64,000 nt of DNA, from contig NW_025932564.1 in assembly GCF_000764305.2 (NCBI RefSeq), positions 1 to 64,000 of the forward strand, given 5' to 3'. Below are positions 14,501-24,627 of this stretch, piece after piece. The DNA comes from Hyalella azteca (Eukaryota; Arthropoda; Malacostraca; Amphipoda; Hyalellidae). Within the stretch, counting starts at the first letter, position 1; each line of letters opens with the position of its first letter. The notes beneath the pieces were generated by a model. The model made no database searches, was not told the DNA's origin, and saw only the letters and a list, made by a program, of their open reading frames with translations. The position numbers and the translations under genes were made by a program.

Positions 14501-17500
14501 GTTACCGTCAGGAGACGAAGGGTTAAACTTGAGCCGCGTTTTAGATGCAGTAAGACTTGCCAATATTATTATAACATAAGCACGTAACATAAGTTGAACA
14601 TAGATTACCTACGCCACAAGCTGACGCTGAACCTGAATTGTCTACGCCACAAATAACAAAATGAAAGACATTGGACGGTGCGTCACAACAATATCTTGAG
14701 TCAGATCGTAATTATTTATTTGCCACATACCTACTAATGAACCGAGCGCTATTTAATACCAGCAATGAATACGCTGCAGAATATGACCTTCAAAAGAACC
14801 TAGCGGCAGATCTGGTTCACTGCATTAGTCTGCAATAAAGCAATGAAAAAATATGTTTCGTGACGGCAGAAGACTGATAACAAGCGATATCTACGCATCA
14901 TAAAACTAGGGCAACCAATGTCAATAATCTAGCTCAAAAGAGTGAGTACCAAATGAATTGAATTGGGCAACTGTATCCTGATAAAAATTTCCGAGCTGCA
15001 TTGTACAGCGTGAATGCGATACAGAACGATAATCTTGTCATCAAATAGACAGCATTGACATCAAATGAGCCATTATTTACATGGGCACATTGTCTACCGA
15101 TTCCTGAACGGCAGATGACACGGGATCGTTTTGATAAGAAATTATCATATTTTGAGCCACTTGACAACACGTTTGTACCTATGCAATCGAACGTACGTGA
15201 GTCTGGAATTATTGTCTAATTAAGGTAATCACAAATTAATTAATTACACCAATATTAAGGACATGTCATTATATAAGAAGAAATTAAATACGCAAGAACC
15301 GAGAGAAATATGAAATTCAGGAGCACAAAGCATAATTGCATAGCAAGATTTGGATGGCTAACTCAAAGAAACAAAAGGAAGTCATCACGAAATATCGTTC
15401 AAATATCTGCGGCGAAAGTATATTCACCTAATTTCGTTACCGACCCTCAGATACTGCAAACTTTTGATTCAACTAGTTTAGGGCAAAACAAATTATTGAT
15501 GAAATTATCTCAATCGCATTTAAATCATCACAAGCCTACAGAATTCAGCCGCCACAAACCTACAGTGTTTTACTGCATGGCTCCTATATATAAAAAAGGA
15601 TTCACATTTTCCTAGAAGGTCCAGCCAGCAGCCCTGCAAGCAAGTGATGACAAGGATTCTATCATCGATTAACAACTCGAAGTTACTTACCTACTCGATA
15701 ACTGCGAATCCAATCATATTTTCTTCACTAAACCAAGTAAGGAATACTTCAAATATTCACTGGCGAAACATATGATAGTCGCACCCAGCTGGCATCAAAT
15801 GGCACCTGGTCAAGGTTACCTACTGCACTATCTCAACACAACAGTGTTTGCGTACATGGATAGAGGAAATTATCGCATGGAGTAATTAATATTTAAAGTT
15901 CTTTGAGCTACTGAAGAATATGTTTTATTTACCAATCAATGTACCAATGATATTTAAACTCATGACAACATTGATGTATTATAGAGGGCAACATTTATGA
16001 ATGCACTTGCAAACTTGTAAAAACAACAGCAGCAACAGCCATCATCTTATCAAACAATAGTTTGTCATAACTGTTAACAATACAGAGGACAAGCTATGGC
16101 ATCAGGCAACGGAAGAGCGACAGCGCAGCTTCCCTTGACCTGGTGACAGAGCGGCGCAAGATTGTGACTACATGATACGGCGCGCAGCGTATACACTGTC
16201 TCTTATACACATCTAGATGTGTATAAGAGACAGTCTATTAGTCCTGTACTAACCCTCTATTAGTCCTGTACTCACCCTCTATTTGTCCTGTACTCACCCT
16301 CTATTAGTCCTGTACTCACCCTCTATTAGTCCTGTACTCACCCTCTATTAGTCCTGTACTCACCCTCTATTAGTCCTGTACTCACCCTCTATTAGTCCTG
16401 TACTCACCCTCTATTAGTCCTGTACTCACCCTCTATTAGTCCTGTACTCACCCTCTATTAGTCCTGTACTCACCCTCTATTAGTCCTGTACTCACCCTCT
16501 ATTAGTCCTGTACTCACCCTCTATTAGTCCTGTACTCACCCTCTATTAGTCCTGTACTCACCCTCTATTAGTCCTGTACTCACCCTCTATTAGTCCTGTA
16601 CTCACCCTCTATTAGTCCTGTACTCACCCTCTATTAGTCCTGTACTCACCCTCTATNACACAGCGCCTCTCACTCTGAGGACCACACAGCGCCTCTCACT
16701 CTGAGGACAAACAGCGCCTCTCACTCTGAGGACAAACAACGCCTCTCACTCTGAGGACAACACAGCGCCTCTCACTCTGAGGACCACACAGCGCCTCTCA
16801 CTCTGAGGACAAACAGTGCCTCCTTCACTGAAGATGTAATCCTGTTATGACTTTACGTACAATGTTGTACATTACGTACAATGTTGTTGTACATTACGTA
16901 CAATGTTGTTGTTGTACATTACGTACAACAACACCAAAGTTACAACTTGAGTGGGTAGTTGGCTATAATGCTTTTCCTGACCATATTAATTCAGTCATAT
17001 TTAATTATTGATATCAAATGCATGTAATGGCAGAGAACAATGTTAAGAGCACACACTGTCTAGCACAGCTGGAGGCTGCATCGTCTATCAATGGTAATGT
17101 TAAGAGCAAAATACTGTAATTTTACTGTCAATTTTAATGTTTATACAGATGCACCTGTACTTTAAAATCAGTGTTCGTAGTTTATATCTCGTTTGTAACG
17201 GGTTACAATCGACGATTTAATTAAATTTGTGTGTATTTTGATTTTATAACGTAAAAAACGTTTTTTTATTAAGCGCATGCATAGCAAATATAATTTCTGA
17301 GAGGCACTGTAAATAATATGAATTAACAACTAGGTTACGGTATCTTGATTATTATTGTTCTCTGATTCATCACGCTGAGTGTGACTGATTCATCACGCTG
17401 AGTGTGACTGATTCATCACGCTGAGTGTGACTGATTCATCACGCTGAGTGTGACTGATTCATCAAGATGAGTGTGACTGATTCATCACGTTGAGTGTGAC

Positions 17501-19150
17501 TGATTCATCAGGATGAGTGTGACTGATTCATCACGCTGAGTGTGACTGATTCATCAGGATGAGTGTGACTGATTCATCACGCTGAAAAGAGTCTTCAGTA
17601 ATGCTGACTAAGTATTTTTTCTCAAGTGGCCCTACTTGCTTGCTAGAGATGAAGTACGCTTGAGTTGTGGTATCAACCTCTGCAAAAAGTGTACATGCAT
17701 CTGAATCATCAAATTATACCGTCAATGAAATGAGCAGTCGCCAATGAGCAGTGCAAATACCTCGCCGTTAAAAACCATCTATTATATACCGCCATAATAC
17801 CGGTCATAACTAGGATTTGTATGGTTCGACAATCACATGATGAATAGGAAGCTGTTTTGACAGCGCTAGCAGTTTTGTTTATAAAATATAGTTTCTATTG
17901 AAGGCTGGCGACTTAGGTGCTGTAGCAGCGCTATCGGCAGTGACCGTAGTTACCGATGAGAGATTAGTCGCCATAAAATTTTACGACCTAATTACAATGT
18001 TACGGTGTCAGATAACTAAGTCTATACGGCCTGTTATGGTCTGTACATCACACTTTTAATTTCAGCCAAAAAAATATATCTGTTGAAACCTCAGGCAGAA
18101 AATAGCAAAATACAGTTATACTCGTAGCTATAAGAAGGCAATGCAACCGATCAGCAACAGCTACTAAAAAACGTATAATCGTGGTAATAGCTACGATTTG
18201 AAAGGTTCGATAATAATTATTTGATGACTACATGGTCGTTTTATTCTTTTTAGGAGATATGGTTCTGTTTTAATTTAAAATAGATGGTTTCTATTGCAGG
18301 CCGGTGGCGTTATCGCATCGACGGTAGGTTAAGTTCTAAATTGAAGGGCAAAATATTAGTTGGCATCTTCAAACAATAAAAATGGTAAGTGTTGGGAAAC
18401 ACTTAAAAATTTGTGCCTTGGCCAGCCAGTGCATCAGAAAATGCATTCATGATTCGCGGATAAATACCGTATTGAGCTTGAAAAGTTTAATTATTGATTT
18501 CGCACAAGTATATAACAATATACATTAGTCTACGGCTTAAACCATAAGTCAGAAACGATCTATTAATATACATGAAAATTTATTACCTCTGAACCACCAA
18601 TAAATGTAACTCCATTTTCGATCTTGAGTTAGACAATAGACCGTAGTCGTAGACGTACCCGGCAATCCGGCATAGTGACAAGACAAAGCACAGCTTTGTT
18701 AGAACTCAGATTTAAAGTTTAAACCAATTTATTATGTATGATAATGCTGGTATCCCTGAGACGTTACTGGTCTACTTATTTTACGGACTCAGAAATGAAC
18801 TTGAGAAAGGTCTAAAAAAAATCTCTGCTTTGACACAAGGACTGTCGTAGGTACAATTTCAAAGTCACCAAAATTCGGTTTCGGTAACTCTTGGAACAAA
18901 GAAAATGGTTTGAAGACAGATTATACCTAACATACCTACATTAAGAAAATTACTTCACTGAGTTCACTCACCAGCATAGAGCGCCAACTCCAGTTATTAT
19001 GGAATGAAGGAAAGAATTAGCAGCATTTTTCCATTTCCACGCCTGACGGGCGCAGGAAATTTGTGAAGGCTGAAGCAGACGCAACAGTTTACTCGTCATA
19101 AAAAAGAATACAGCTCCAAATGCCACACAAAAATACCGGTTAACTTCCAT
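5543..19150 (-). CDS. TLC-domain protein, TLCD1/TLCD2-like, one exon missing
   Basis: Multi-pass membrane protein of the TRAM-LAG1-CLN8 family. TLCD1/2 and worm FLD-1 limit long polyunsaturated fatty acids in membrane phospholipids, so a membrane-fluidity role is inferred. Exon 1 (18972-19150) starts at ATG 19150 and carries WKWKNAANSFLHSIITG, the family's WKWRN..SF.HS..TG signature. Exon 2 (7565-7647) encodes FYEHPAMAEDLISSH and SFSVG, joined through a split Cys codon. The last exon (5543-5852) encodes ALLVEVNSIFLHYRQLL and GWMTRWLVLHSDMVPLAVYT, matching the TLCD1 end. Exon 2 ends in phase 1 but the last exon needs phase 2. The roughly 40 residues expected here (the D..D...HH region of the TLC domain) are absent from the intervening DNA. 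They probably fall in the N gap at 7078. Intron 1 is over 11 kb and repeat-rich. Orthology to TLCD1 versus TLCD2 is unresolved. Confidence 0.87.
5889..6170. repeat. 49-bp tandem array in TLC gene intron
   Basis: Six degenerate copies anchored by GATCGAGGAGTGTCTGGTA at about 5891, 5974, 6023, 6072 and 6121, with period 49 after an irregular first unit. It starts about 40 bp upstream (gene sense) of the last exon's acceptor. Confidence 0.8.
6635..7077. repeat. About 150-bp tandem array ending in an assembly gap
   Basis: Three copies anchored by TTGTTTACGGATATATTAATC at 6651, 6800 and 6953 (shown here to 20 bases or fewer as TTGTTTACGGATATAT). The array stops at the single N at 7078, so its true length is unknown. 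Each unit contains CATCTCACC, i.e. GGTGAGATG in the sense of the TLC gene. Confidence 0.8.
7078..7078. other. Assembly gap (single N) inside a gene
   Basis: One ambiguous base breaks a tandem array abruptly, and unrelated sequence follows. Single Ns recur at 16657, 21261, 24425 and 54932, also next to arrays, homopolymers or adapter joins, so they probably stand for gaps of unknown size. The missing exon of the TLC-domain gene most likely belongs here. Confidence 0.7.
7720..8037. repeat. 158-bp direct duplication
   Basis: Two nearly identical copies (7720-7876 and 7878-8037) start AGCTTGATGCCTTCATGCGC and end near TAATGGATCAAAA. The second has a few extra bases. It lies in intron 1 of the TLC gene, 70 bp beyond exon 2. 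Confidence 0.88.
8040..12290. other. TLC gene intron 1, unassigned tract
   Basis: AT-rich intronic sequence on the antisense side of the TLC-domain gene. The open frames (none above 82 codons) are mutually shadowing and carry no family signature. I see no tRNA, transposase fragment or long repeat. Confidence 0.5.
12294..12395. repeat. 34-bp tandem triplicate
   Basis: Three near-identical copies starting TGTTGAGCGCAAGTGGTTC at 12294, 12328 and 12362. Confidence 0.9.
12400..14228. other. TLC gene intron 1, unassigned tract
   Basis: No gene, RNA or repeat family recognised. There are short AT-rich frames on both strands only. Confidence 0.45.
14231..14330. repeat. 24-bp tandem array
   Basis: About four copies of a unit containing ACTTAGTGAACCCTAAGTGA, anchored at 14231, 14255, 14279, 14303 and a partial at 14327. 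The unit holds a short inverted pair, ACTTAG/CTAAGT. Confidence 0.92.
14335..16195. other. TLC gene intron 1, unassigned tract
   Basis: A plus-strand frame of 101 codons at 15310-15615 has no recognisable domain and lies antisense within the intron. I treat it as chance. Nothing else is supported. Confidence 0.4.
16196..16233. other. Nextera mate-pair junction adapter (assembly artefact)
   Basis: A perfect 38-bp palindrome: CTGTCTCTTATACACATCT followed directly by its reverse complement. This is the Tn5 mosaic-end duplex that marks circularisation junctions in Nextera mate-pair libraries, not biological sequence. It joins unique intron sequence on the left to a 22-bp satellite on the right, so the two sides may not be adjacent in the genome. 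Confidence 0.97.
16234..16656. repeat. 22-bp satellite array, about 19 copies
   Basis: A highly homogeneous unit containing TATTAGTCCTGTACTCACC. It is bounded by an adapter junction on the left and an N on the right, so its true length and location are uncertain. Read in the sense of the TLC gene (minus strand), nearly every unit contains GTGAGTAC, a consensus-like 5' splice site. Confidence 0.95.
16658..16815. repeat. 24-27-bp tandem array
   Basis: Six to seven copies of CAGCGCCTCTCACTCTGAGG, anchored at 16664, 16690, 16714, 16740, 16765 and 16792, starting right after the N at 16657. The unit contains a CCTC..GAGG inverted pair. Confidence 0.92.
16850..16930. repeat. Short palindromic GTACAATGTTGTAC-type array
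   Basis: Three to four copies of TTACGTACAATGTTGT with growing GTT expansions. TACGTA and TTGTACAT-type inverted pairs make it prone to hairpins. Confidence 0.8.
17364..17585. repeat. 23-bp tandem array, about 10 copies
   Basis: Units of GATTCATCACGCTGAGTGTG plus ACT, period 23 from 17364. Some copies have CAAGATGAG, CACGTTGAG or CAGGATGAG in place of CACGCTGAG, so higher-order mixing has occurred. Confidence 0.94.
17590..18965. other. TLC gene intron 1, exon-1-proximal part
   Basis: Unassigned intronic sequence between the 23-bp array and the exon 1 donor (GTGAGTG read on the minus strand at 18971). No repeats of note or coding signal seen. Confidence 0.5.
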
Positions 19151-19335
19151 CTTTACAGCGTGACAACAAGTCTTTCATAACATAAACAGCTAAAATAGTA
19201 ATGTCAATATTAAAATAATTGTATGTGGAATGTAAAACACAGTGCCAAAAAATTGCTAACTGTTAACACCAGTCATCCCCAATCGACGTGACGTGCGCCC
19301 GACCCCAACGATAGCTAATGCGACACTGTAGTCAC

Positions 19336-19366
19336 TGCTCACGCGGGTCTGCGACCCGCGTGAGCA
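19336..19366. promoter_or_regulatory. GC-rich perfect hairpin upstream of TLC gene
   Basis: Two 14-bp arms, TGCTCACGCGGGTC and its exact reverse complement, with a 3-nt loop. It sits in a short CpG-rich patch about 190 bp upstream of the TLC gene start codon, in the gap between two divergent genes. It could lie in the 5' UTR, where it might slow scanning, or in the promoter. Seen: the inverted repeat. Inferred: any regulatory role. Confidence 0.5.
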
Positions 19367-21260
19367 TAGCTGAGCCCCGGCGGCGGATTTTCTTACACCT
19401 TGTGTGAACTTGAAGGTCTCTTCTATCTTACAGGTTTTTACTTATGCTGTGTTTACAGTTGTGTTTAATTAATAAATCTACCAAATTCAGCCGCAAGCGT
19501 TTGCTTTTCTTTTGTTTTCTTCAGTGTAATATTAATTCATTTTACCATATACGGACGTTAGATATAGTGCTAATCGTCATCAGCTTTCATGCTTACATGT
19601 ATTATTATCGGAATTTGTCTTCTCTTGTAAGATTTACTGTGAAAATTCAATAGTAGTGCTCATGGTTGAATTAATTCAACCATGTTAGTGCTCGATGGTT
19701 GATATCCTAATTATGGGTGATGCGACCATTATAATAATTTATTTCATTGCCGTAGTTGTTCACGCATTCTAAATCAACATTACCATTTAAGATCTTTATT
19801 AAAAATTCTAATAGGGATTGATTCCAGTGAAGAAATGAAATCTATGAAAATTTATCGTTGAGAGATTCCATTCCTTAATTTGCACTACTTTTTCAGTATT
19901 CTTGCGCGAACAAATAAGGAAAAGCCAAAATTCAATATAATTGTTGAATACATATATTAATATCCTTTATCATATATATTTATATAAATTTAGCCGTGTG
20001 GGTCATGTAATTTGGGTAATTAAGATATTACTCTTATTTAAAAGCCTCACGTTCAAGATTACGTTATATGTTGGGCTTTCATGGTTATGGCTCACTGACG
20101 AAAATGTTGGTAGAGGTGTTGTGTATGATGAGAATTTTTGGAAAGTTCACGATAAGTACAGCAAATATTTTGTGGACTGTTTGTCTACTTTAATTGTAAG
20201 TATGAACTTTGTAATAAAACTTTTTTACCTAATATTTGCGAGTTATTTGAATTAAAATCGCTAATCTTGCCTGCAATGCTGCACTACGCTACGCTGAACC
20301 GTTATATTTCTCTCTAAATTTTGATTGAGACTTGTGAGAATTTGTGCGTGAAAACTATTTGTTGAAATTGTTGTTGAAAAGATTAGAGCAAGACTGCATA
20401 TTTTCTGCTTCTTTAGGATGTGATTCAAAATTGAAGGTTTGTGATAGTGCTCTCAAAATCGAGGTTAAACTTTCATCAGTCCTGAGTGGCTCAGTCCATC
20501 ATGTGCAGAACCTACCTAATAGGCTAATGTCAATTTTCTCTGCCAACTGCCAAGTGCTAACTCGATGATTTAAAAAGACAATGGAATTGGCTTTCTGGGG
20601 AAAAAGATTATGTTAGTCAGGGACTCAGGGAGATTTTGCATGAGAGAATCAATTGATTAAAATTTTGTTTTAATCTTAATTAGCCAGTTAGGAAACATCA
20701 CCAAAATATTTTTATCAGCCAAAAAGTATGAGATTACAAACTTGGCATAAGTCAATAATACTACTCTTGCACTTGAGATTTGAAAAAAAAAAAATAGAAA
20801 TTTTGACATACAATTATGTTCAATCCAAGCATGAGTGCATGACTGATGTTGTCAAAGTAGAAAATTGGGAAGAAGCCACTCATGAATTGTGAAAAAATTG
20901 CTATACATTTGGCCAATTTTGCCTGTTTTTAGACAGTGTAGCCTATATATTGTATAGGCTAGTCACTTTTTCTCAATTTATTCAGTAAAAATAAGAAAAA
21001 ATGTCAAATCTTCAACTGCAACTTTCAAAAAGCATCCTTGAAATGATTGCTTTTATCTGTGATTTTATGAAACTTCTTCCTGGTAGGGTAAACGCGGTAT
21101 ATTCCGACACATTAAGGACGCATCGAGAAATGAAAAACTATAAAAAAAAACGTATGCGTTACGTAAGTTCTGTTGCCTTCACGTGACTCTCAAAACACTT
21201 CACTACGCGTCAGCAACGATGAAACGTCACAAAATGTTGCCATATTTATTAAAAAGCCTT
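19367..21260. other. Divergent intergenic tract between TLC gene and wapl
   Basis: AT-rich. It holds a perfect 24-bp palindrome centred on TTAATTAA-like sequence at 19661-19684 (CATGGTTGAATT and its complement), flanked by near-identical TAGTGCT. Open frames up to 104 codons (19941-20255) show no family signature. No gene is supported. Confidence 0.45.
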
Positions 21261-21261
21261 N

Positions 21262-21446
21262 ATTGTGCTTAAGGATTGGGTTTGCCAACACTTGGATTAT
21301 AATATTATCAACTATTTTTCATCTTAGTATGAGTAAACGAATCACTTTTTTTGTTCAATTTAGCCCCATTTTCTTCTTCTTCATTAATCATCTCATGCTT
21401 CTCTGGAATTGTAAGTAATCGATATATTTTTTTATATTAATTAAAC
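21262..21446 (+). repeat. Displaced near-copy of wapl intron 4
   Basis: About 185 bp that match 29117-29302 in wapl intron 4 with a few substitutions and small indels. It begins immediately after the N at 21261 and stops exactly at the mate-pair adapter at 21447. The boundaries indicate a chimeric read or contig end inserted by the assembler, probably from another allele, rather than a genomic duplication. Confidence 0.85.
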
Positions 21447-21484
21447 CTGTCTCTTATACACATCTAGATGTGTATAAGAGACAG
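21447..21484. other. Nextera mate-pair junction adapter (assembly artefact)
   Basis: The same perfect 38-bp mosaic-end palindrome as at 16196. The sequence to its left belongs to wapl intron 4; that to its right is unrelated intergenic DNA. Confidence 0.97.
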
Positions 21485-23765
21485 GTTCAGGACAGTAGCT
21501 ACATATTAGATAACTTGCATCTTGTGCTATAAAAAAATGAATATTTTTTTATCAGTTATGTGTCTCTAGTTTCTACAATGTGTGAAATACTACCACAAGG
21601 AAGGCAAGGCATCACTTGCATAGACTCAAAAGTTCTGGTGGTTAGTGGTTGTCTAAGCCTGAGTAGGTGTGGAAAATGGTGTTTTTAAGCTATGACTAGA
21701 GCAAGCTTTTGTGCCAAATTTGTTTCTGTGAGCTTTCTGCTCCCTGAATTATAAATATCTCTTATGAACCCATCTAATTGTTAATAAAATTTTGTGATTG
21801 TGTCCTTAGATTTCAAATTTATTTAAAATATTTTACTCATTATATATTTTACTTGAAAGCTGCTCCTGGCTGGGATAAATCCAAACTATATTGTTGAGAT
21901 TATAAATACATGAATAACCTGCCAAGTCTATGCTTATAATCCTGTCATCTAGGAGAAACTGATGGGAAAATGGTGGTCTAGGACTCTAGGTCTCTAATTA
22001 TTTTTTTTTTCTGGCTAAGAAAGCAAAACCTTTGAGATTTCGGCTTTTCCGGTTTTTAGTCTCATCTTGAAGCTGACATTCTGACCTATCTGACGGTGCC
22101 AAAACCATCTCTGTACGTTGATTTATGCGTTCACGACAGATCATGAAAGGGAGGGGAGTGGGGAGTTCTTTAACAAATAGAATAGGAGGCAATTAGCTGC
22201 CGAGCACTTTAAATAGAGTGTCTGCTTCAGCTGCAGCTCAGTTACCTGCCTGGCATCATATGAGGAGGTGTGCATGCAGTCGTTCCCACCATCCTTGACT
22301 GGAATCAAGCTGCAGGAACGTTTAGTTTTGTATCCTTGCTACATTGAGTGCCTATTGCGATGCGTGCGGTACTTTGTCACGCTCTCCTGAACATTCACAC
22401 TTATTGTCATGGCAAACCTATCTCATGCTAGAGTTTTGAAGCTACAGCAATGAGACGTCTACCATTCGATTCCTAAATAAAAAATCTCTAGAAACCATCC
22501 AGTCATATTTTTTTTTCATTATAGTTTGGATTCCATTTTGCAAAAAGAGGGGGGGTTGGAGGGGGGAAATTTGAAATTTCTGGAAAATCCCCCCCTCCTC
22601 CCAAACAAATTTGAAATTAAAAAAAAAATGATTGGATTGATTTTAGATATGATCACTACAAATCAAATTATACATGTCTCGATGTTGTAGCATGATATTT
22701 GTAGGATTAGATTAATTTTTAAAGTACCCCCCTTTTTTGCTGTATTCTATGAATTTCACGTTGTCTTTTTTTTTTAAATTGACAGGAACATAAAGTTCTT
22801 AGATTTCTGTTTTACATATGTGTACCAAGTTTCAAAGCAATCTGTTCGTAAATGAAAAAGTTTTCAAAAGAGGGAGACGGTCTCCTTACGGACAACTCTA
22901 AGCTGTCTTTTCCCTGCTACTGACCACCTGTGAGGGCTGATAACGTGTGGAAAAAAGATGAAACGTGTAATTTACAGTTTTGTCAAAGATTTTGAGTTAT
23001 TGTTCTGCAGAGGTCTCATACTTGTATTAGCATATTGGCCGCAATGGAATATAATGGCCAGTCAATGGGCCAAACTATTAAATTTTATGCTTTTTAATAA
23101 ATGTGTTTAAAAATTTATGAACACTATTGTCATTGCAGTTGAATACTAAAATAAAATTTTATAATTATTAATTAGATTTAGTGTCATTTATTTTTTGCAC
23201 TGGCTGTTCATTTTATTATTTTAGTTTTTCAGGCACTATGGTTCAACCATTGTGCTCCTTAGAAAAGAGAAATAAACCATGTTTTCATCTGCAGTGAGCC
23301 AAGATTGCCTAATCTTGCTAGCATAGCTTTCCTTCACAGAATCTCTGCTGGCTTTGTTGATGCATGAAAAAAAGTTTCTTTGTTTACTGAAAAATACTAT
23401 CAGGTGATGGACTCTTTCCTAACACAGTTTGCCAGACAGTCCAGCATAATGTTCTTGATGCAATATTTCATAATTTCTACATATGTTGTATTCCTTGGGC
23501 ACAGAGATGCTTGGCAAGCAAATCATACAGCTGAGTGTCTCACCCACTTGTTTGATAAAATATAAATTTTCCCAATTCTCCTGGAACACACTTTTTTCAT
23601 TCACTATTTTTTTATTTTAGAACAACAATGTAATTTTTAAGGCTACTACGGTACCGTACAGTGTAAAGTTAAGTAAACAAAGAACTCTCCTATGCAGCTG
23701 ATAAACGTCATAACAAACTGGAAAAGGAATATTATATGTATCTTTGATCACCAAGTAGTCATGTA
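21485..23765. other. Intergenic tract upstream of wapl
   Basis: No gene recognised. A G-rich run near 22550-22567 faces a C-rich run at 22590-22605 through a short AAATTT inverted core, so this spot may fold or form a quadruplex. Wapl's first, untranslated exon may lie here or further right, but I cannot place it. Confidence 0.4.
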
Positions 23766-23768
23766 GAT

Positions 23769-24044
23769 CAAGGGTCTCCAAATTACAGCTCATGGGCCAG
23801 ATCAGGCCTGTTGCTAGGTTCCATCCAGCCCACCAAGGATATCTTGTAGTTCAACATGATGTGTACAAAAATTGAGTGTTAGGTTTATTTGTGGTTATGC
23901 CTGAACTAAAAACAGTACATGAGCATGACCAGCCCGTGAAGATTTCAGAAAGCTTGCTCTTGGCACTGAGGATGTGGCCATGGGCCACACAAAATAGTTT
24001 CCTGGACCCCATTTAGCCCATAGGCTGCATGTTTGAGACCCCTG
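23769..24044. mobile_element. hAT-like non-autonomous element (MITE)
   Basis: The ends are CAAGGGTCTCCAAATTACAG and, from the other side, CAGGGGTCTCAAACATGCAG, followed by GGGCCAGATCAGGCC-type sequence. This is the common hAT pattern of a GGTCTCCAAA start plus GGCC-rich subterminal parts. At 276 bp it has no transposase. An 8-bp target duplication is not evident. Confidence 0.65.
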
Positions 24045-24424
24045 TGAATATACTTGTATCTTTTGTGCAAATTTGCAGACTTTATTAAATATTTGAAGTA
24101 GTCAATGGGATCAACTGTAAGGTGCTTTTTCAATGTTAAAGGCAGGAAATTTGATTCTTCCTTTAACACATATGATATGAATTATTGCTAAAAAGTGTAC
24201 ATCACGTCCATGCTTTCTGTCTTTGGCTACAATACCATGCCCCTACCAATAAGCAATCATTGCTCCAGACTCTAGAACGTTAGGCTAGATATGCATAGAA
24301 CTGTCCTTCCAACAATTACATACAGAACATTCCTCTCGACAATGCTTGAGAATTAAACTAAGAGCATTTGAAGTTTAAAGAGGAGAGGTTGTGCAGGCAA
24401 TATAATTAATGTCTTCAATTATCT

Positions 24425-24425
24425 N
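24425..24425. other. Assembly gap (single N) in wapl 5' region
   Basis: An N inside duplicated text (TGTCTTCAATTAT on both sides) next to a long T tract. The wapl promoter and untranslated first exon could be affected. Confidence 0.6.
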
Positions 24426-24602
24426 TTAGACCGGGTGGTGTCTTCAATTATTTTTTTTTTTTTTTTTTTTGTCTGAGAGTCATTTTTCTAGAGAAATGCA
24501 TTTGGGACTAAATTAGGGTTAGTACTGATAGCTCTAAGAAAGGGCCTGCATGTCACTTCTGTAGTCCATAAATGAATTAATGATAAAAAAACAACATTTC
24601 AG

Positions 24603-24627
24603 ACTGGCGCAAGTCTTCTCCTGAGAC
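24603..24627 (+). promoter_or_regulatory. wapl 5' UTR end after a probable UTR intron
   Basis: An acceptor-like AACATTTCAG ends at 24602 and is followed by 25 bases to the first ATG. This implies at least one upstream untranslated exon, which I cannot locate. Confidence 0.45.

Noticed and set aside
16181..16192. Illumina P5-like ATGATACGGCG next to the adapter
   Set aside because: Only 10-11 bases match before diverging; likely chance.
16234..16656. CRISPR-like regular array
   Set aside because: Units are contiguous with no variable spacers, and the DNA is animal nuclear sequence.
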